Program-made: the position numbers and the translations under genes
Notes under the pieces: model-generated
The model's database searches: none
Told to the model about the DNA's origin: nothing
The model's input: the letters and a program-made list of their open reading frames with translations, nothing else
DNA from: Luteimonas panaciterrae
GTDB taxonomy: Bacteria; Pseudomonadota; Gammaproteobacteria; Xanthomonadales; Xanthomonadaceae
DNA: 64,000 nt
Direction of reading: 5' to 3'
Assembly (NCBI RefSeq): GCF_020511115.1
Contig: NZ_JAJAVH010000015.1
Location: forward strand, 1-64,000
Part shown: piece after piece, positions 29,546 to 38,253 of the stretch
Position numbering within the stretch: position 1 is the stretch's first letter
Layout: each line of letters begins with the position of its first letter

Positions 29546-31228
29546 TTGAAGGGCAAGATCATTTTCGCGGCAGTGTTGGGGCTGCTGACGTTTTTCGTCG
29601 GACTTTATCTGTCCGGATATCTCACGCTTCTGTTCCTGAAGCTGAACTCCGGAATCATGAAGTGGAATACCTACTGGACCTACTTCCGGGCGCTCGACCT
29701 GCCATCGGTCAAGCCCTATGTCACCAAGATCAAGCTCGCCGGCGGTATCGGCTTCGGCCTGCCGTTCCTGGCCTACGCCGCGATGCTGATCCTGATGTTC
29801 AAGCCCAAGCCCCGGTCCACGCATGGCGAGGCCCGCTTCGCCACTGGCAGCGATCTTGCCAAGAAGGATCTGCTCAAGCCGTCCAAGAACGGCATCGTCG
29901 TCGGCAAGTTCAAGGGCAACCTGGTGCGCCTGGGCGGCCAGCAGTTCGTGATCCTCGCCGCTCCCACGCGCTCGGGCAAGGGCGTGGGCATCGTCATTCC
30001 GAACCTGCTCGACTACCAGGAATCGATGGTGGTGCTGGACATCAAGCAGGAAAACTTCGACCTTACCTCGGGCTGGCGCAAGTCGGTCGGCCATGAGGTC
30101 TTCCTGTTCAACCCGTTCGCCGAGGACCGGCGCACGCATCGCTGGAATCCGCTGACCTACGTCTCCAACGATGCGGCCTTCCGCGTCTCCGACCTGATGA
30201 GCATCGCGGCGATGCTGTATCCGGATGGCTCGGACGACCAGAAATTCTGGGTGAGCCAGGCGCGCAACGCTTTCATGGCCTTCTCGCTGTACCTGTTCGA
30301 GAACTGGGACGACGAGCAGCAGACCGGCTTCCCCGGCACGCATGGCACGCCCACGCTGGGCGCGATCTACCGTCTGTCGTCCGGCGACGGCACTGACCTC
30401 AAGAAATACCTCACGGGGCTGTCGCAGCGGCGCTTCCTCAGCAGCAATGCCAAGGCGGCCTTCGCCAACATGCTCTCGCAGGCGGACGAAACCTTCGCCT
30501 CGATCATGGGCACGTTCAAGGAGCCGCTCAACGCCTGGATCAACCCGATCCTCGATGCCGCCACCGCTGCCGACGACTTCCGCCTGGACGAGGTGCGGAA
30601 GAAGAAGATGACGATCTACATCGGCATCCAGCCCAACAAGCTGTCCGAATCGCGCCTGATCATCAATCTTTTCTTCAGCCAGCTCATCAACGTCAACACC
30701 AAGGAGCTGCCGCAGAACAACAAGGAGCTCAAGCACCAGTGCCTGCTGCTGATGGACGAGTTCACCTCGATCGGCAAGGTCGACATCATCGCCTCGGCGG
30801 TGTCGTACATGGCCGGCTACAACGTCCGCCTGCTGCCGATCATCCAGAGCATGTCGCAGCTGGACGCCACCTACGGCAAGGACGTCTCGCGCACCATCAT
30901 CACCAACCACGCCCTGCAGATCATCTATGCCCCGCGCGAGCAGCAGGATGCCAACGATTATTCGGAGATGCTGGGCTATACGACCTTGCACAAGCGCAAT
31001 CGCTCGCGCTCCCACGGCCAGTCCGGAAGCGTGACGATCAGCGAAGCGGAAGAGCGCCGCGCCCTGATGCTGCCGCAGGAACTCAAGGCGATGGGCTTCG
31101 ACAGGGAGGTATTCCTCTACGAAGGCATTCCGCACCCGGTGATGTGCGACAAGATCAAATACTTCAAGGACAAATATTTCACAGAGAGACTTCTGCCCAA
31201 AACAGAAGTGCCCAAGCTCACGTTCTGA
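29546..31228 (+). CDS. virD4: T4SS coupling ATPase VirD4
   Basis: A 560-residue coupling protein. Two N-terminal transmembrane helices (about residues 5-30 and 70-92) anchor it in the inner membrane. The ATPase domain has Walker A APTRSGKGVGIVIPNLL and Walker B LLLMDEFTSIGK, with the WNPLTYVS and QLDATYGKD segments of the TraG/VirD4 family. In X-T4SSs its all-alpha domain recognises the XVIPCD tail of effectors, and two such tails are encoded at 46.6 and 49.6 kb. It begins with TTG after GGGGG. It stands 431 bases before virB7, so it may be transcribed apart from the virB genes. Confidence 0.95.
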   Translation: MKGKIIFAAVLGLLTFFVGLYLSGYLTLLFLKLNSGIMKWNTYWTYFRALDLPSVKPYVTKIKLAGGIGFGLPFLAYAAMLILMFKPKPRSTHGEARFATGSDLAKKDLLKPSKNGIVVGKFKGNLVRLGGQQFVILAAPTRSGKGVGIVIPNLLDYQESMVVLDIKQENFDLTSGWRKSVGHEVFLFNPFAEDRRTHRWNPLTYVSNDAAFRVSDLMSIAAMLYPDGSDDQKFWVSQARNAFMAFSLYLFENWDDEQQTGFPGTHGTPTLGAIYRLSSGDGTDLKKYLTGLSQRRFLSSNAKAAFANMLSQADETFASIMGTFKEPLNAWINPILDAATAADDFRLDEVRKKKMTIYIGIQPNKLSESRLIINLFFSQLINVNTKELPQNNKELKHQCLLLMDEFTSIGKVDIIASAVSYMAGYNVRLLPIIQSMSQLDATYGKDVSRTIITNHALQIIYAPREQQDANDYSEMLGYTTLHKRNRSRSHGQSGSVTISEAEERRALMLPQELKAMGFDREVFLYEGIPHPVMCDKIKYFKDKYFTERLLPKTEVPKLTF

Positions 31229-31659
31229 GATGGGTGTCAGTCCGACGCACGGTTTAACGATAAACACATCTTGACCGCGCGTTACGTTCCGGGCTAACTT
31301 CTCCTGAACAAACCCGAACGCATCGTGATGATCGTCACGATTTTCGTGGAATAGGATGTCAAGGGGCGAACAAGGAGCCGGTTCGGCGGGGGTGTTGAGT
31401 GGTGTCTTCAAATGCGACCGTGACAGAGGTCGCAGTAACAGGGAATCGTTGTCAGTCGGGGAAGGCATATGGGTAGCTTTGTGCGCGCGGGTGTGGCACC
31501 CCCATTGACGCGTGAACTCCCGGGGAGTATCTGTTCTTCCCTCATTCATTTTTGTCCAGGATCCGTTGAGGCGGCTCGTTCGAGCCTGCTTGGCGGGTTT
31601 CCGCTGCGCACGCCAAACGGGCGCATGTCGGTCACTTCAACCTCATCGATTGGTGAAGC
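31229..31659. promoter_or_regulatory. virD4-virB7 intergenic control region
   Basis: 431 bases without a convincing gene. Two plus-strand promoter candidates: TTGACC (31271) with TAACTT after 18 bases, and TTGACG (31505-31510) with TATCTG (31528-31533) after exactly 17 bases; the second is the better placed for virB7. Two inverted repeats lie here: ATCGTGA-N6-TCACGAT (31322-31341), close to the CRP/Clp consensus, and TGCGACC-N8-GGTCGCA (31413-31434). Together they suggest a regulated promoter for the virB operon. Confidence 0.6.
31322..31341. promoter_or_regulatory. CRP/Clp-like palindrome
   Basis: ATCGTGA-N6-TCACGAT matches 8 of 10 core positions of the CRP-family half-sites TGTGA-N6-TCACA with the required 6-base spacer. 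Xanthomonads use the CRP homologue Clp, which binds such sites. Occupancy is inferred. Confidence 0.5.
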
Positions 31660-32100
31660 GTGAAACGTAGAACTTCCTTCCGCTTTCTTGTGCTTGCAGG
31701 CGCGGCGATCGCGTTGCTGGGATGCGCGACGCGCCCGGCCCCCGATTTCCACGGACGTTGGAAGCCGGTGAACCATTTCTCGGAAACCACCGAGGCAATC
31801 CCACTGCAGCAGACATATGCCTTCTATGCCTCTCCGATGGATGGCACTTTGAAGAACATGCTCACCCGGTGGGCCAGGGATTCGAAGCTGACGCTCTCGT
31901 ATCTGCATCCCTACGACTTCACGCTGTACGCGCCTCTGGCCGATCTGCGCACCAGCAATCTGCAGGAAGCCGTTTCCGCCCTCAATACCGCCTATGCGGC
32001 CGAGCACGTGTCGGTGACGACCGACGGCAGGCAGATCGTGGTGCGGGCGACGACAGCGTCGGCCGATCAAGCTCCACCGCCTGCCGCCGAGACGCCGTGA
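31660..32100 (+). CDS. virB7: T4SS outer-membrane lipoprotein VirB7 (with extra N0-like domain)
   Basis: A 146-residue lipoprotein starting with GTG. The signal peptide ends in ALLGCATRP, so Cys after LLG is lipidated. Classical VirB7 is only about 50 residues; here a further folded domain of about 70 residues (TLKNMLTRWARDSKLTLSYL ... ALNTAYAAEHVSVTTDGRQI) follows, like the secretin N0-type domain described for Xanthomonas VirB7. It would form the outer ring of the core complex with VirB9 and VirB10. This extra domain is a strong marker of the antibacterial X-T4SS class. Confidence 0.9.
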   Translation: MKRRTSFRFLVLAGAAIALLGCATRPAPDFHGRWKPVNHFSETTEAIPLQQTYAFYASPMDGTLKNMLTRWARDSKLTLSYLHPYDFTLYAPLADLRTSNLQEAVSALNTAYAAEHVSVTTDGRQIVVRATTASADQAPPPAAETP

Positions 32101-32173
32101 TGATCGAAGGTCTCGATTCGCGGACAGAGCGCGCTCGCGGCTCCGCGTTCGTCATTTCCATGGGGGGCGACGC

Positions 32174-33103
32174 ATGATGCGGCGAGAGAAAAATCAGACG
32201 GCGAAGACCGGGGAGATCATTTCGAAGTCGGTCGACTTCGAGGTGACCATCGCCGATATCGCGCGTCGCAGCGAAAAGCGTGCCTGGTGGACCGCCTTCA
32301 GCGCGATCTTGATGGCGCTGATCCTGGCCAGCGGCTATTTCCTCATGCTGCCGCTGAAGGAGAAGGTGCCGTATCTGGTGATGGCGGATGCCTACACCGG
32401 CACCAGCACGGTCGCCAAGCTGCGCATGGACTTCAACACCAACGCCATCTTCAGCAGCGAAGCGATCAACAAGAGCAACGTGTCCCACTTCGTGGTGGCC
32501 CGTGAATCGTTCGATCGCGACAACCTGATCCGCAGGCGCGACTGGACCACCGTCAACGCGATGGCGGCGCCGAACATCAGGCAGGCCTACAGAAGTCTGT
32601 TCGATCGCAGCAATCCGCAAAACCTGTTCGGCGCTTACGCCGGCAACGAGGCGATCCGCGTCGTTCTGATCAGCGTGCAGTTGGCCGGCACGCCCAAGAT
32701 CCAGGTCGGCAAGGATGCGCCGCAGAGCAGCGCGACGGTGCGCTTCCAGCGCCTCCTGTTCAACAAGGAGAACGGCACGTCCAAGGTGCTCGACACGAAC
32801 ATCGCGGCCATCCAGTTCACCTACCGGGATGACCTGGAGATGGAAGAGCCGCTGCGCATGGAAAATCCGCTCGGCTTCTGGGTGACGGGTTATCGCGTCG
32901 ACAAGGAGTTCGTGTCTTCTCCGCCGCCGCAGCAGATTGAGGAAGCTGCGACCGTGCCGGCCAATGCCGCCACTCCAGCGGGCGCGGCCATGACGGATCC
33001 GGCGGCAGCGGCGAATCCCTCGGCTCCCGGCACTCCAGGAACAGCGAATCCCGCTGCTCCCGCCGCAAATCCCGCCACCACGCAACCCTCGCCGAGTCCT
33101 TGA
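32174..33103 (+). CDS. virB8: T4SS inner-membrane protein VirB8
   Basis: A 309-residue bitopic protein with a cytoplasmic N-terminus, one transmembrane helix at about 39-61 (AFSAILMALILASGYFLMLP) and a periplasmic VirB8 fold (RESFDRDNLIRRRDWTTVN, VRFQRLLFNKENG, FTYRDDLEMEEP, NPLGFWVTGYRVDKE). The last 75 residues are an Ala/Pro-rich tail not seen in Agrobacterium VirB8. It links the inner-membrane complex to the core. GGGGGG lies 6 bases before the start. Confidence 0.92.
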   Translation: MMRREKNQTAKTGEIISKSVDFEVTIADIARRSEKRAWWTAFSAILMALILASGYFLMLPLKEKVPYLVMADAYTGTSTVAKLRMDFNTNAIFSSEAINKSNVSHFVVARESFDRDNLIRRRDWTTVNAMAAPNIRQAYRSLFDRSNPQNLFGAYAGNEAIRVVLISVQLAGTPKIQVGKDAPQSSATVRFQRLLFNKENGTSKVLDTNIAAIQFTYRDDLEMEEPLRMENPLGFWVTGYRVDKEFVSSPPPQQIEEAATVPANAATPAGAAMTDPAAAANPSAPGTPGTANPAAPAANPATTQPSPSP

Positions 33104-33124
33104 TATTTAATGGAGCAACATTCG

Positions 33125-33883
33125 ATGAATCGCCCCAGTAGACATTGCCTGGCAGGGATTTTGTTCCTGGCCATGGCCTGTGTGGCGCTGCCAGTCGGCG
33201 CGCAGGCCATCCAGGAATACGAATACGCGGACAACACCATCTACACGATACGGACCGGCCTCGGCATCACGACCCAGATCGAACTGAGTCCGGACGAGCA
33301 AATCCTGGACTACAGCACCGGTTTCACCAGCGGCTGGGAACTGACGCGTCGCGATAACGTCTTCTACCTGAAGCCGAAGAACGTCGACGTCGACACCAAC
33401 CTGGTCATCCGCACCGCCACGCATTCCTACGTGTTCGAGCTGAAGGTGGTGGCGACCGACTGGCGCGCGCTGGAGCAGGCCAAGAACCAGGGCGTCCAGT
33501 ACAAGGTCCTATTCAAGTATCCCAACGAGACCAAGTTCGTGGCGGAGGCCGATGTCGCCCCCGAGATCAGCACGGAACTGCGCTCGGACAGGGAATACAA
33601 CTTCAATTACGACTATGCCGTGCGCGGCAAGAAGCTGACTTGGCTGGTTCCGGCCAGCGTCTACGACGACGGGCGTTTCACCTACATCAGGATGCCCGAT
33701 CTGAGCAAATTCCCAAGCGGCAATTTCCCGGCCGTGTATGGGCGTGAACGCAAGAACAGCGAAGATTTCGTCGTCAATACCACGGTCGAGAACAACATCA
33801 TCGTCGTTCACGGCATTTATCCGTTCTTGGTCATTCGACACGGCAAGAACGTCATCGGCGTGCGCAGGAACCAAGCACAATGA
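33125..33883 (+). CDS. virB9: T4SS core protein VirB9
   Basis: A 252-residue periplasmic protein. A signal peptide covers about residues 1-28 (CLAGILFLAMACVALPVGAQA). The body matches the VirB9/TrbG family: Y/DNTIYTIRTGLGITTQIEL, TNLVIRTATHSYVFELKV, and a C-terminal VPASVYDDGRFTYIRMPD region that pairs with VirB7 in the outer ring. I prefer the ATG at 33125, 9 bases after GGAG, over the one at 33110, because the site lies between them. It overlaps virB10 by 4 bases. Confidence 0.93.
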   Translation: MNRPSRHCLAGILFLAMACVALPVGAQAIQEYEYADNTIYTIRTGLGITTQIELSPDEQILDYSTGFTSGWELTRRDNVFYLKPKNVDVDTNLVIRTATHSYVFELKVVATDWRALEQAKNQGVQYKVLFKYPNETKFVAEADVAPEISTELRSDREYNFNYDYAVRGKKLTWLVPASVYDDGRFTYIRMPDLSKFPSGNFPAVYGRERKNSEDFVVNTTVENNIIVVHGIYPFLVIRHGKNVIGVRRNQAQ

Positions 33884-35148
33884 ACCAGAACATTCCTCCG
33901 AATCAGCCAGGCTCTCCTGAGTACGGATCACCGCAGGGCGGCGGCTACGAGCAGCAGCCCGCGAACCCTTATCTGTCGCAGCAGGAGGCCGCGCCGCCGC
34001 CTGATCTGGACGCCAACGCGCCATTCCTGAAATCGCCACGCGACCGCAAGGTCGACGCGAAGATGCTGCTGTTCGTCGGCGCCGCGTTGCTGCTGCTGAT
34101 CCTGCTGCTGTTCTTCATGTACAAGCGTGCGACCGGTGGCGAGGACACGCGAGCGAAGGCGGACGATCAGGAGAAGGTCGCTGTGCCGGACCTGCCGGAA
34201 GTGATCAACACGCCGCCGCCGCTGCCGCCGCCGGCACAGGAGCCGACGCCGCCGATCGGTCTGGCTCAGGAGCCGCAGCTCCCGCCGGCTTCTTATTCGC
34301 AGCAGCCCGGATCGGAAGGTCCGCCGCAGCCCACCGGTCCGTCCTTGATGGAGCGACGCATCATCGGCGCCGGCGGAGACAGCTCGGGTGGTGGTGGCGG
34401 AGGAAGCGCAAAAGACGCCGCGATCAGTGCCGCGCTCGACCAGCAGATGGCAAGACAACAGCAGGCCTTGCAGGCGGCTGGTCTTGGCGGCGCGCCGCCG
34501 GCGCAGAAGGAGTCGCTGATCAGCAAGGCCGCCAATGCGCAGACCCTGCGTAATCCGGACACGCTGCTCGTGCGCGGAACCTTCATCCGCTGCGTGCTCG
34601 AAACCCGCATCATCACCGACATCCCGGGCTTCACGTCCTGCATCGTCACCGAGCCGGTCTACTCGATCAACGGCCGCAAGTTGCTGTTGCCGAAGGGCTC
34701 CAAGGTGCTGGGTGCGTACGACACGGATGCGAACGGTCCGCGAGTCGCGGTCATCTGGGACCGGATCATCACGCCGAACGGCTTCAACGTCACCATGAAG
34801 AGCCCTGGCGTCGACGGTCTCGGCAGTGCTGGCCATCCCGGCAAGTACGATGCCCATTGGCCGAGCCGGATCGCTTCCGCGCTGATGATCAGTCTTGTGG
34901 CGGATGCCTTCAAATATGCGGCGGCCGAGCACGGGCCGGTGCAGAACGAAATATCGAACGGTGGCGTCGTCGTGCAGTCTCCGTATGAGAGCGTGACCGC
35001 AAAAACGATGGAAAGGCTGGCCAATCAGGCCCTGACGAAGAGCATGAATCGTCCGGCCACGGTCACCATCAACCAAGGCACGATCATCAACGTGTATGTC
35101 GCGCAGGACGTCGATTTCGCCTACGTGCTGCCGAGAATCGGTCGCTGA
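33880..35148 (+). CDS. virB10: T4SS core protein VirB10
   Basis: A 422-residue envelope-spanning protein. Layout: Pro/Gln-rich cytoplasmic N-terminus, transmembrane helix at about 62-79 (LLFVGAALLLLILLLFFMY), long proline-rich periplasmic linker (residues about 105-180, with a poly-Gly run), and the C-terminal TrbI-like domain (TLLVRGTFIRCVLETRIITD, LLPKGSKVLGAYDTD, VTINQGTIINVYVAQDVDFA) that builds the outer-membrane channel. It starts inside the virB9 stop (ATGA). Confidence 0.95.
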   Translation: MNQNIPPNQPGSPEYGSPQGGGYEQQPANPYLSQQEAAPPPDLDANAPFLKSPRDRKVDAKMLLFVGAALLLLILLLFFMYKRATGGEDTRAKADDQEKVAVPDLPEVINTPPPLPPPAQEPTPPIGLAQEPQLPPASYSQQPGSEGPPQPTGPSLMERRIIGAGGDSSGGGGGGSAKDAAISAALDQQMARQQQALQAAGLGGAPPAQKESLISKAANAQTLRNPDTLLVRGTFIRCVLETRIITDIPGFTSCIVTEPVYSINGRKLLLPKGSKVLGAYDTDANGPRVAVIWDRIITPNGFNVTMKSPGVDGLGSAGHPGKYDAHWPSRIASALMISLVADAFKYAAAEHGPVQNEISNGGVVVQSPYESVTAKTMERLANQALTKSMNRPATVTINQGTIINVYVAQDVDFAYVLPRIGR

Positions 35149-35169
35149 TGTTGATGGGGATGGTTGGCA

Positions 35170-36204
35170 GTGGAAGATGATTCGCCGCTAGCGAAGGTTT
35201 CCAACGACTTTCTGGAGTATCAGTACCAAGTACTCGGGATCTTGGATTACATGGCTTCGCCGGATGTGACGGAAATCTGCATCAACCGTCCCGGCGAGGT
35301 GTATCTGGAAACCCGGAACGGCTGGGAGCGCGTCGAGGTACCGACGCTCAACTTCGAACGCGCTCGCCAGTTCTGCACCGCCGTCGTCAACGAAAGCAAC
35401 ACCGGTCAGCGCATCACCGATACCGACCCGGTGGTCTCGCTGACGTTCCCCACCGGGCAGCGCGCGCAGTTCGTCATCCCGCCTGCCTGCGATCCGGGAA
35501 AGGTTTCGATCACCATCCGCCTGCCGGCCAAGCAGACGCGGACGCTGCAGCAGTACCAGGACAGCGGCTTCTTCGATCAGATCCTCGAACAGAAAGGCAC
35601 CGTCAGCGAGCACGACCGCGAGTTGCTCGAGCTGCGCCGTGAGCGCAACTACGCCGAGTTCTTCAAGAAGGCGGTCTCGTACAAGAAGAATGTCGTGGTG
35701 TCGGGCGCGACCGGCAGCGGCAAGACCACGTTCATGAAGTCGCTGGTGGAGCACATCCCGGCGGACGAGCGGCTGGTCACCATCGAGGACGCCCGCGAGC
35801 TGTTCATCAGTCAGCCCAACGTCGTCCACCTCCTGTATTCCAAGGGCGGGCAGAGCACCAGCAACGTCACCGCGAAGAGCTGCATGGAAGCCTGTCTGCG
35901 CATGAAGCCGGACCGGATCATCCTGGCCGAGCTCCGTGGCGACGAAGCTTTCTACTTCATCCGTAACTGCGCGTCCGGCCATCCCGGTTCCATCACCAGC
36001 TGCCATGCCGGTAGCCCCAGCCAGACCTGGGATCAGCTCGCGCTGATGGTGAAGGCTTCCAACGAGGGGTCGGGTCTGGAGTTCAGCACCATCAAACGGC
36101 TCCTGATGATGACCATCGACGTCGTGGTCCACATCAAGGCGCATGCGGGCAGCCGTTACATCACCGGGATCGACTTCGACCCCGAGCGGAGCCTCGCGGA
36201 ATGA
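35170..36204 (+). CDS. virB11: T4SS ATPase VirB11
   Basis: A 344-residue hexameric ATPase. N-terminal domain (LGILDYMASPDVTEICINRP) is followed by the RecA-like half: Walker A SGATGSGKTTF, Asp box TIEDARELF, Walker B IILAELRGDEAF and His box GHPGSITSCHAGS. It powers assembly and substrate transfer at the cytoplasmic face. I chose the GTG at 35170, 9 bases after GGGGA; a TTG two codons earlier is possible but sits too close to that site. Confidence 0.95.
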   Translation: MEDDSPLAKVSNDFLEYQYQVLGILDYMASPDVTEICINRPGEVYLETRNGWERVEVPTLNFERARQFCTAVVNESNTGQRITDTDPVVSLTFPTGQRAQFVIPPACDPGKVSITIRLPAKQTRTLQQYQDSGFFDQILEQKGTVSEHDRELLELRRERNYAEFFKKAVSYKKNVVVSGATGSGKTTFMKSLVEHIPADERLVTIEDARELFISQPNVVHLLYSKGGQSTSNVTAKSCMEACLRMKPDRIILAELRGDEAFYFIRNCASGHPGSITSCHAGSPSQTWDQLALMVKASNEGSGLEFSTIKRLLMMTIDVVVHIKAHAGSRYITGIDFDPERSLAE

Positions 36205-36417
36205 GCGCGCCTGTGACGTTCGTCTCGACACGAATTGCACCTCGTTGCAGAGGCGAAAACGTGCATGTGAAGGCGTTCGTTAAGATTGACTTGTCAGCAC
36301 AGCCGTGCATCATGTCGGAAAGGAATTTCCGGCGATGGGGTAGGGAACATCCCCGCCGCCGGTTGTCGCTGTGCATGGGCTTCGCTCTGCATCGACGGGG
36401 GAAGGAGTGGAGTGGGT

Positions 36418-37320
36418 ATGTTGCCTGACATGGATCTCGCGAGTTGTCCGGGCTTGGCGGTCTCGATGGACGTCATGCACCATGTCGTGCGCGTCGAATC
36501 CTCATACAACCCTTACGCCATCGGCGTGGTAGGCGGGCGTCTGGTCCGGCAGCCGAAGACGCTGCCCGAAGCGCTCGCCACCGTGCGCATGCTCGAAAGC
36601 CGCGGCTACAACTTCTCGCTCGGCCTGGCGCAGGTCAACCGCTACAACCTGGCCAAGTACGGCATCGGCTCCTACGAGCGTGCCTTCGAAGTGTGTCCGA
36701 ATCTGCAGGCCGGCTCGCGCATCCTGGCCGAGTGCTATTCACGCTCGAAAGGGGATTGGGGCAAGTCCTTCAGCTGCTACTACTCCGGCGATTTCTCGAC
36801 GGGGTTCCGGCACGGCTACGTGCGCAAGATCTACGCTTCGATCCAGAGTGGCTGGACCGGTCGCAGCGTGGCCGTGGATCCCATGGCCATTCCGCTGGCG
36901 ACTGATCCGGTGGCGCGTCGCGTCGCCGCCACGCAGATACCGGCTCCGGCACCCGCAGCGGCGGCGGCAGCGTTCCAGGCACCGGCACCCGCGGTAAGCG
37001 CGCCGCAGGCGAACACGGCCGCGCAGCGGATGCCGGCTTCCACTTCCCGGTTGTCCGCAGCCTATGCTGCTCCTGTTCAAACGGCGCAAGCGCCTCAAGT
37101 TGTTCCCGCGCCCGTCAATCCTAGTGTCACGTCCATCAATTCTAGTATCCAGCCTAGTATCCAGAACTCCGAGACATTGGCCGTGGCAACGGCGGGACTC
37201 CCGCCAGCGTTGGATCGTCCGGTCATGCTCGGTGCCGAGGATCAGCCGCCGCAGCTGCAACCGGCGGTCGCCGCATCCGCGGCATCCGGAACCGTTGTTG
37301 ATAGTGCTTTTGTTTTTTGA
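36418..37320 (+). CDS. virB1: T4SS lytic transglycosylase VirB1
   Basis: A 300-residue protein whose first ~150 residues are a transglycosylase domain: catalytic Glu in VRVESSYNPYAIG, then LGLAQVNRYNL and a later AECYSRS. It locally opens the wall for the T4SS channel. The second half is Ala/Pro-rich low complexity. No classical signal peptide is obvious at the chosen ATG, which is preceded by AAGGAG; a GTG at 36412 is an alternative. Gene order virB11-virB1 matches the X-T4SS. Confidence 0.9.
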   Translation: MLPDMDLASCPGLAVSMDVMHHVVRVESSYNPYAIGVVGGRLVRQPKTLPEALATVRMLESRGYNFSLGLAQVNRYNLAKYGIGSYERAFEVCPNLQAGSRILAECYSRSKGDWGKSFSCYYSGDFSTGFRHGYVRKIYASIQSGWTGRSVAVDPMAIPLATDPVARRVAATQIPAPAPAAAAAAFQAPAPAVSAPQANTAAQRMPASTSRLSAAYAAPVQTAQAPQVVPAPVNPSVTSINSSIQPSIQNSETLAVATAGLPPALDRPVMLGAEDQPPQLQPAVAASAASGTVVDSAFVF

Positions 37321-37384
37321 GTTTCGTTACCTAGTGAGGCAAATGAATGCCTCGTTTCTACCCACCCAACAGAGGGATCAAGCA

Positions 37385-37771
37385 ATGAAGTCATCCACCA
37401 ATATGATCAACCAATCGCGCGCAAACGCATGGACGAGGTTCGCCGTCGCCGCCCTGGTGCTGCTGCCGATGTCGGTTTGGGCGCAGGACGAAGCGACCGG
37501 CACCTCGGGTGCCGTCTGCTCGTTCCTGACCAACATCAACACGATCCTGAACATCGCCTCGATCGCGGTGGTGACCATCGCCATCATCTTCGCCGGCTAT
37601 CAGATCGCGTTCGCCCACAAGCGCATCTCCGACGTCGCCCCGATCCTGATCGGTGCGGTGCTGATCGGTGGCGCGGCTCAGTTCGCCAAGATGATCCTGC
37701 CGGACAACTTCTCGAACAACTGCGGCGTCGCCATCAACATGCTGCAGAGCCTCCAGCCGATCTATGCATAA
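37385..37771 (+). CDS. virB2: T4SS pilin VirB2
   Basis: A 128-residue prepilin. A long signal region (about 1-37, ending in SVWAQ) is followed by two hydrophobic helices (NTILNIASIAVVTIAIIFAG and APILIGAVLIGGAAQFAKMI), the hallmark of VirB2. A Cys pair (CSFL and NNCGV) is kept. It overlaps virB3 by 8 bases. Confidence 0.92.
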   Translation: MKSSTNMINQSRANAWTRFAVAALVLLPMSVWAQDEATGTSGAVCSFLTNINTILNIASIAVVTIAIIFAGYQIAFAHKRISDVAPILIGAVLIGGAAQFAKMILPDNFSNNCGVAINMLQSLQPIYA

Positions 37772-38087
37772 AAATGTAGTTTTCCGGGGATGCACTCGCC
37801 CCGCCATGTTGTTCGGCGTGCCTTACGTGCCGTTCGCATTCGGTGTGGGCGGGGTCTTCCTGCTGGCGATCTACACCAACTTCTTCCTGTTGTTGTTGTG
37901 TCCCATCGTCATCTGGGTCATGCGGATGATGGCCAAGCGCGACGAGATGATCTTCAGGCTGCTGGGGCTGCGTCTGCAGTTCAAGTTCCTGACGCGCAAC
38001 CGCCAGTTCCACAATGGCATGTGGGTGTATTCGCCCAACCGGTTGCGGGATGAGAAAGACGACAAGAAGAAGAAAAAAGGCAAGTAG
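37764..38087 (+). CDS. virB3: T4SS inner-membrane protein VirB3
   Basis: A 107-residue membrane protein with the family start RGCTRPAMLFGVPY and two adjacent hydrophobic helices (FAFGVGGVFLLAIYTNF, FLLLLCPIVIWVMRMMA). The tail ends in a Lys run (KKKKKGK). It acts with VirB4 and VirB6 in the inner-membrane complex. Its first 8 bases overlap virB2. Confidence 0.92.
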   Translation: MHKNVVFRGCTRPAMLFGVPYVPFAFGVGGVFLLAIYTNFFLLLLCPIVIWVMRMMAKRDEMIFRLLGLRLQFKFLTRNRQFHNGMWVYSPNRLRDEKDDKKKKKGK

Positions 38088-38091
38088 TTCC

Positions 38092-38130
38092 CCGGAACGC
38101 GAACGCCCGCAAAAGGCGTTCGCGTTCCGG
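38092..38130. other. Perfect 16-bp stem-loop between virB3 and virB4
   Basis: The left arm CCGGAACGCGAACGCC (38092-38107) pairs perfectly with 38115-38130 around a 7-base loop CGCAAAA. It starts 4 bases past the virB3 stop and about 120 bases before virB4. No U-run follows, so a stability or partial-termination element inside the operon is more likely than a full terminator. Confidence 0.85.
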
Positions 38131-38253
38131 TGCTTTACCGATCACGACACCGAACACAACGCGACACCGAATGACGCCGCCACGGAGCTCCCGGTGCGGA
38201 ACCCGGTCCCCGGGTCCATGGCGGTGATGTCCTAATGCTCCCCGAGGCGACGT

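Noticed and set aside
29495..31549. A 684-codon minus-strand frame opposite virD4
   Set aside because: Same effect; it runs through the virD4 coding sequence and the control region, and its translation is compositionally odd.
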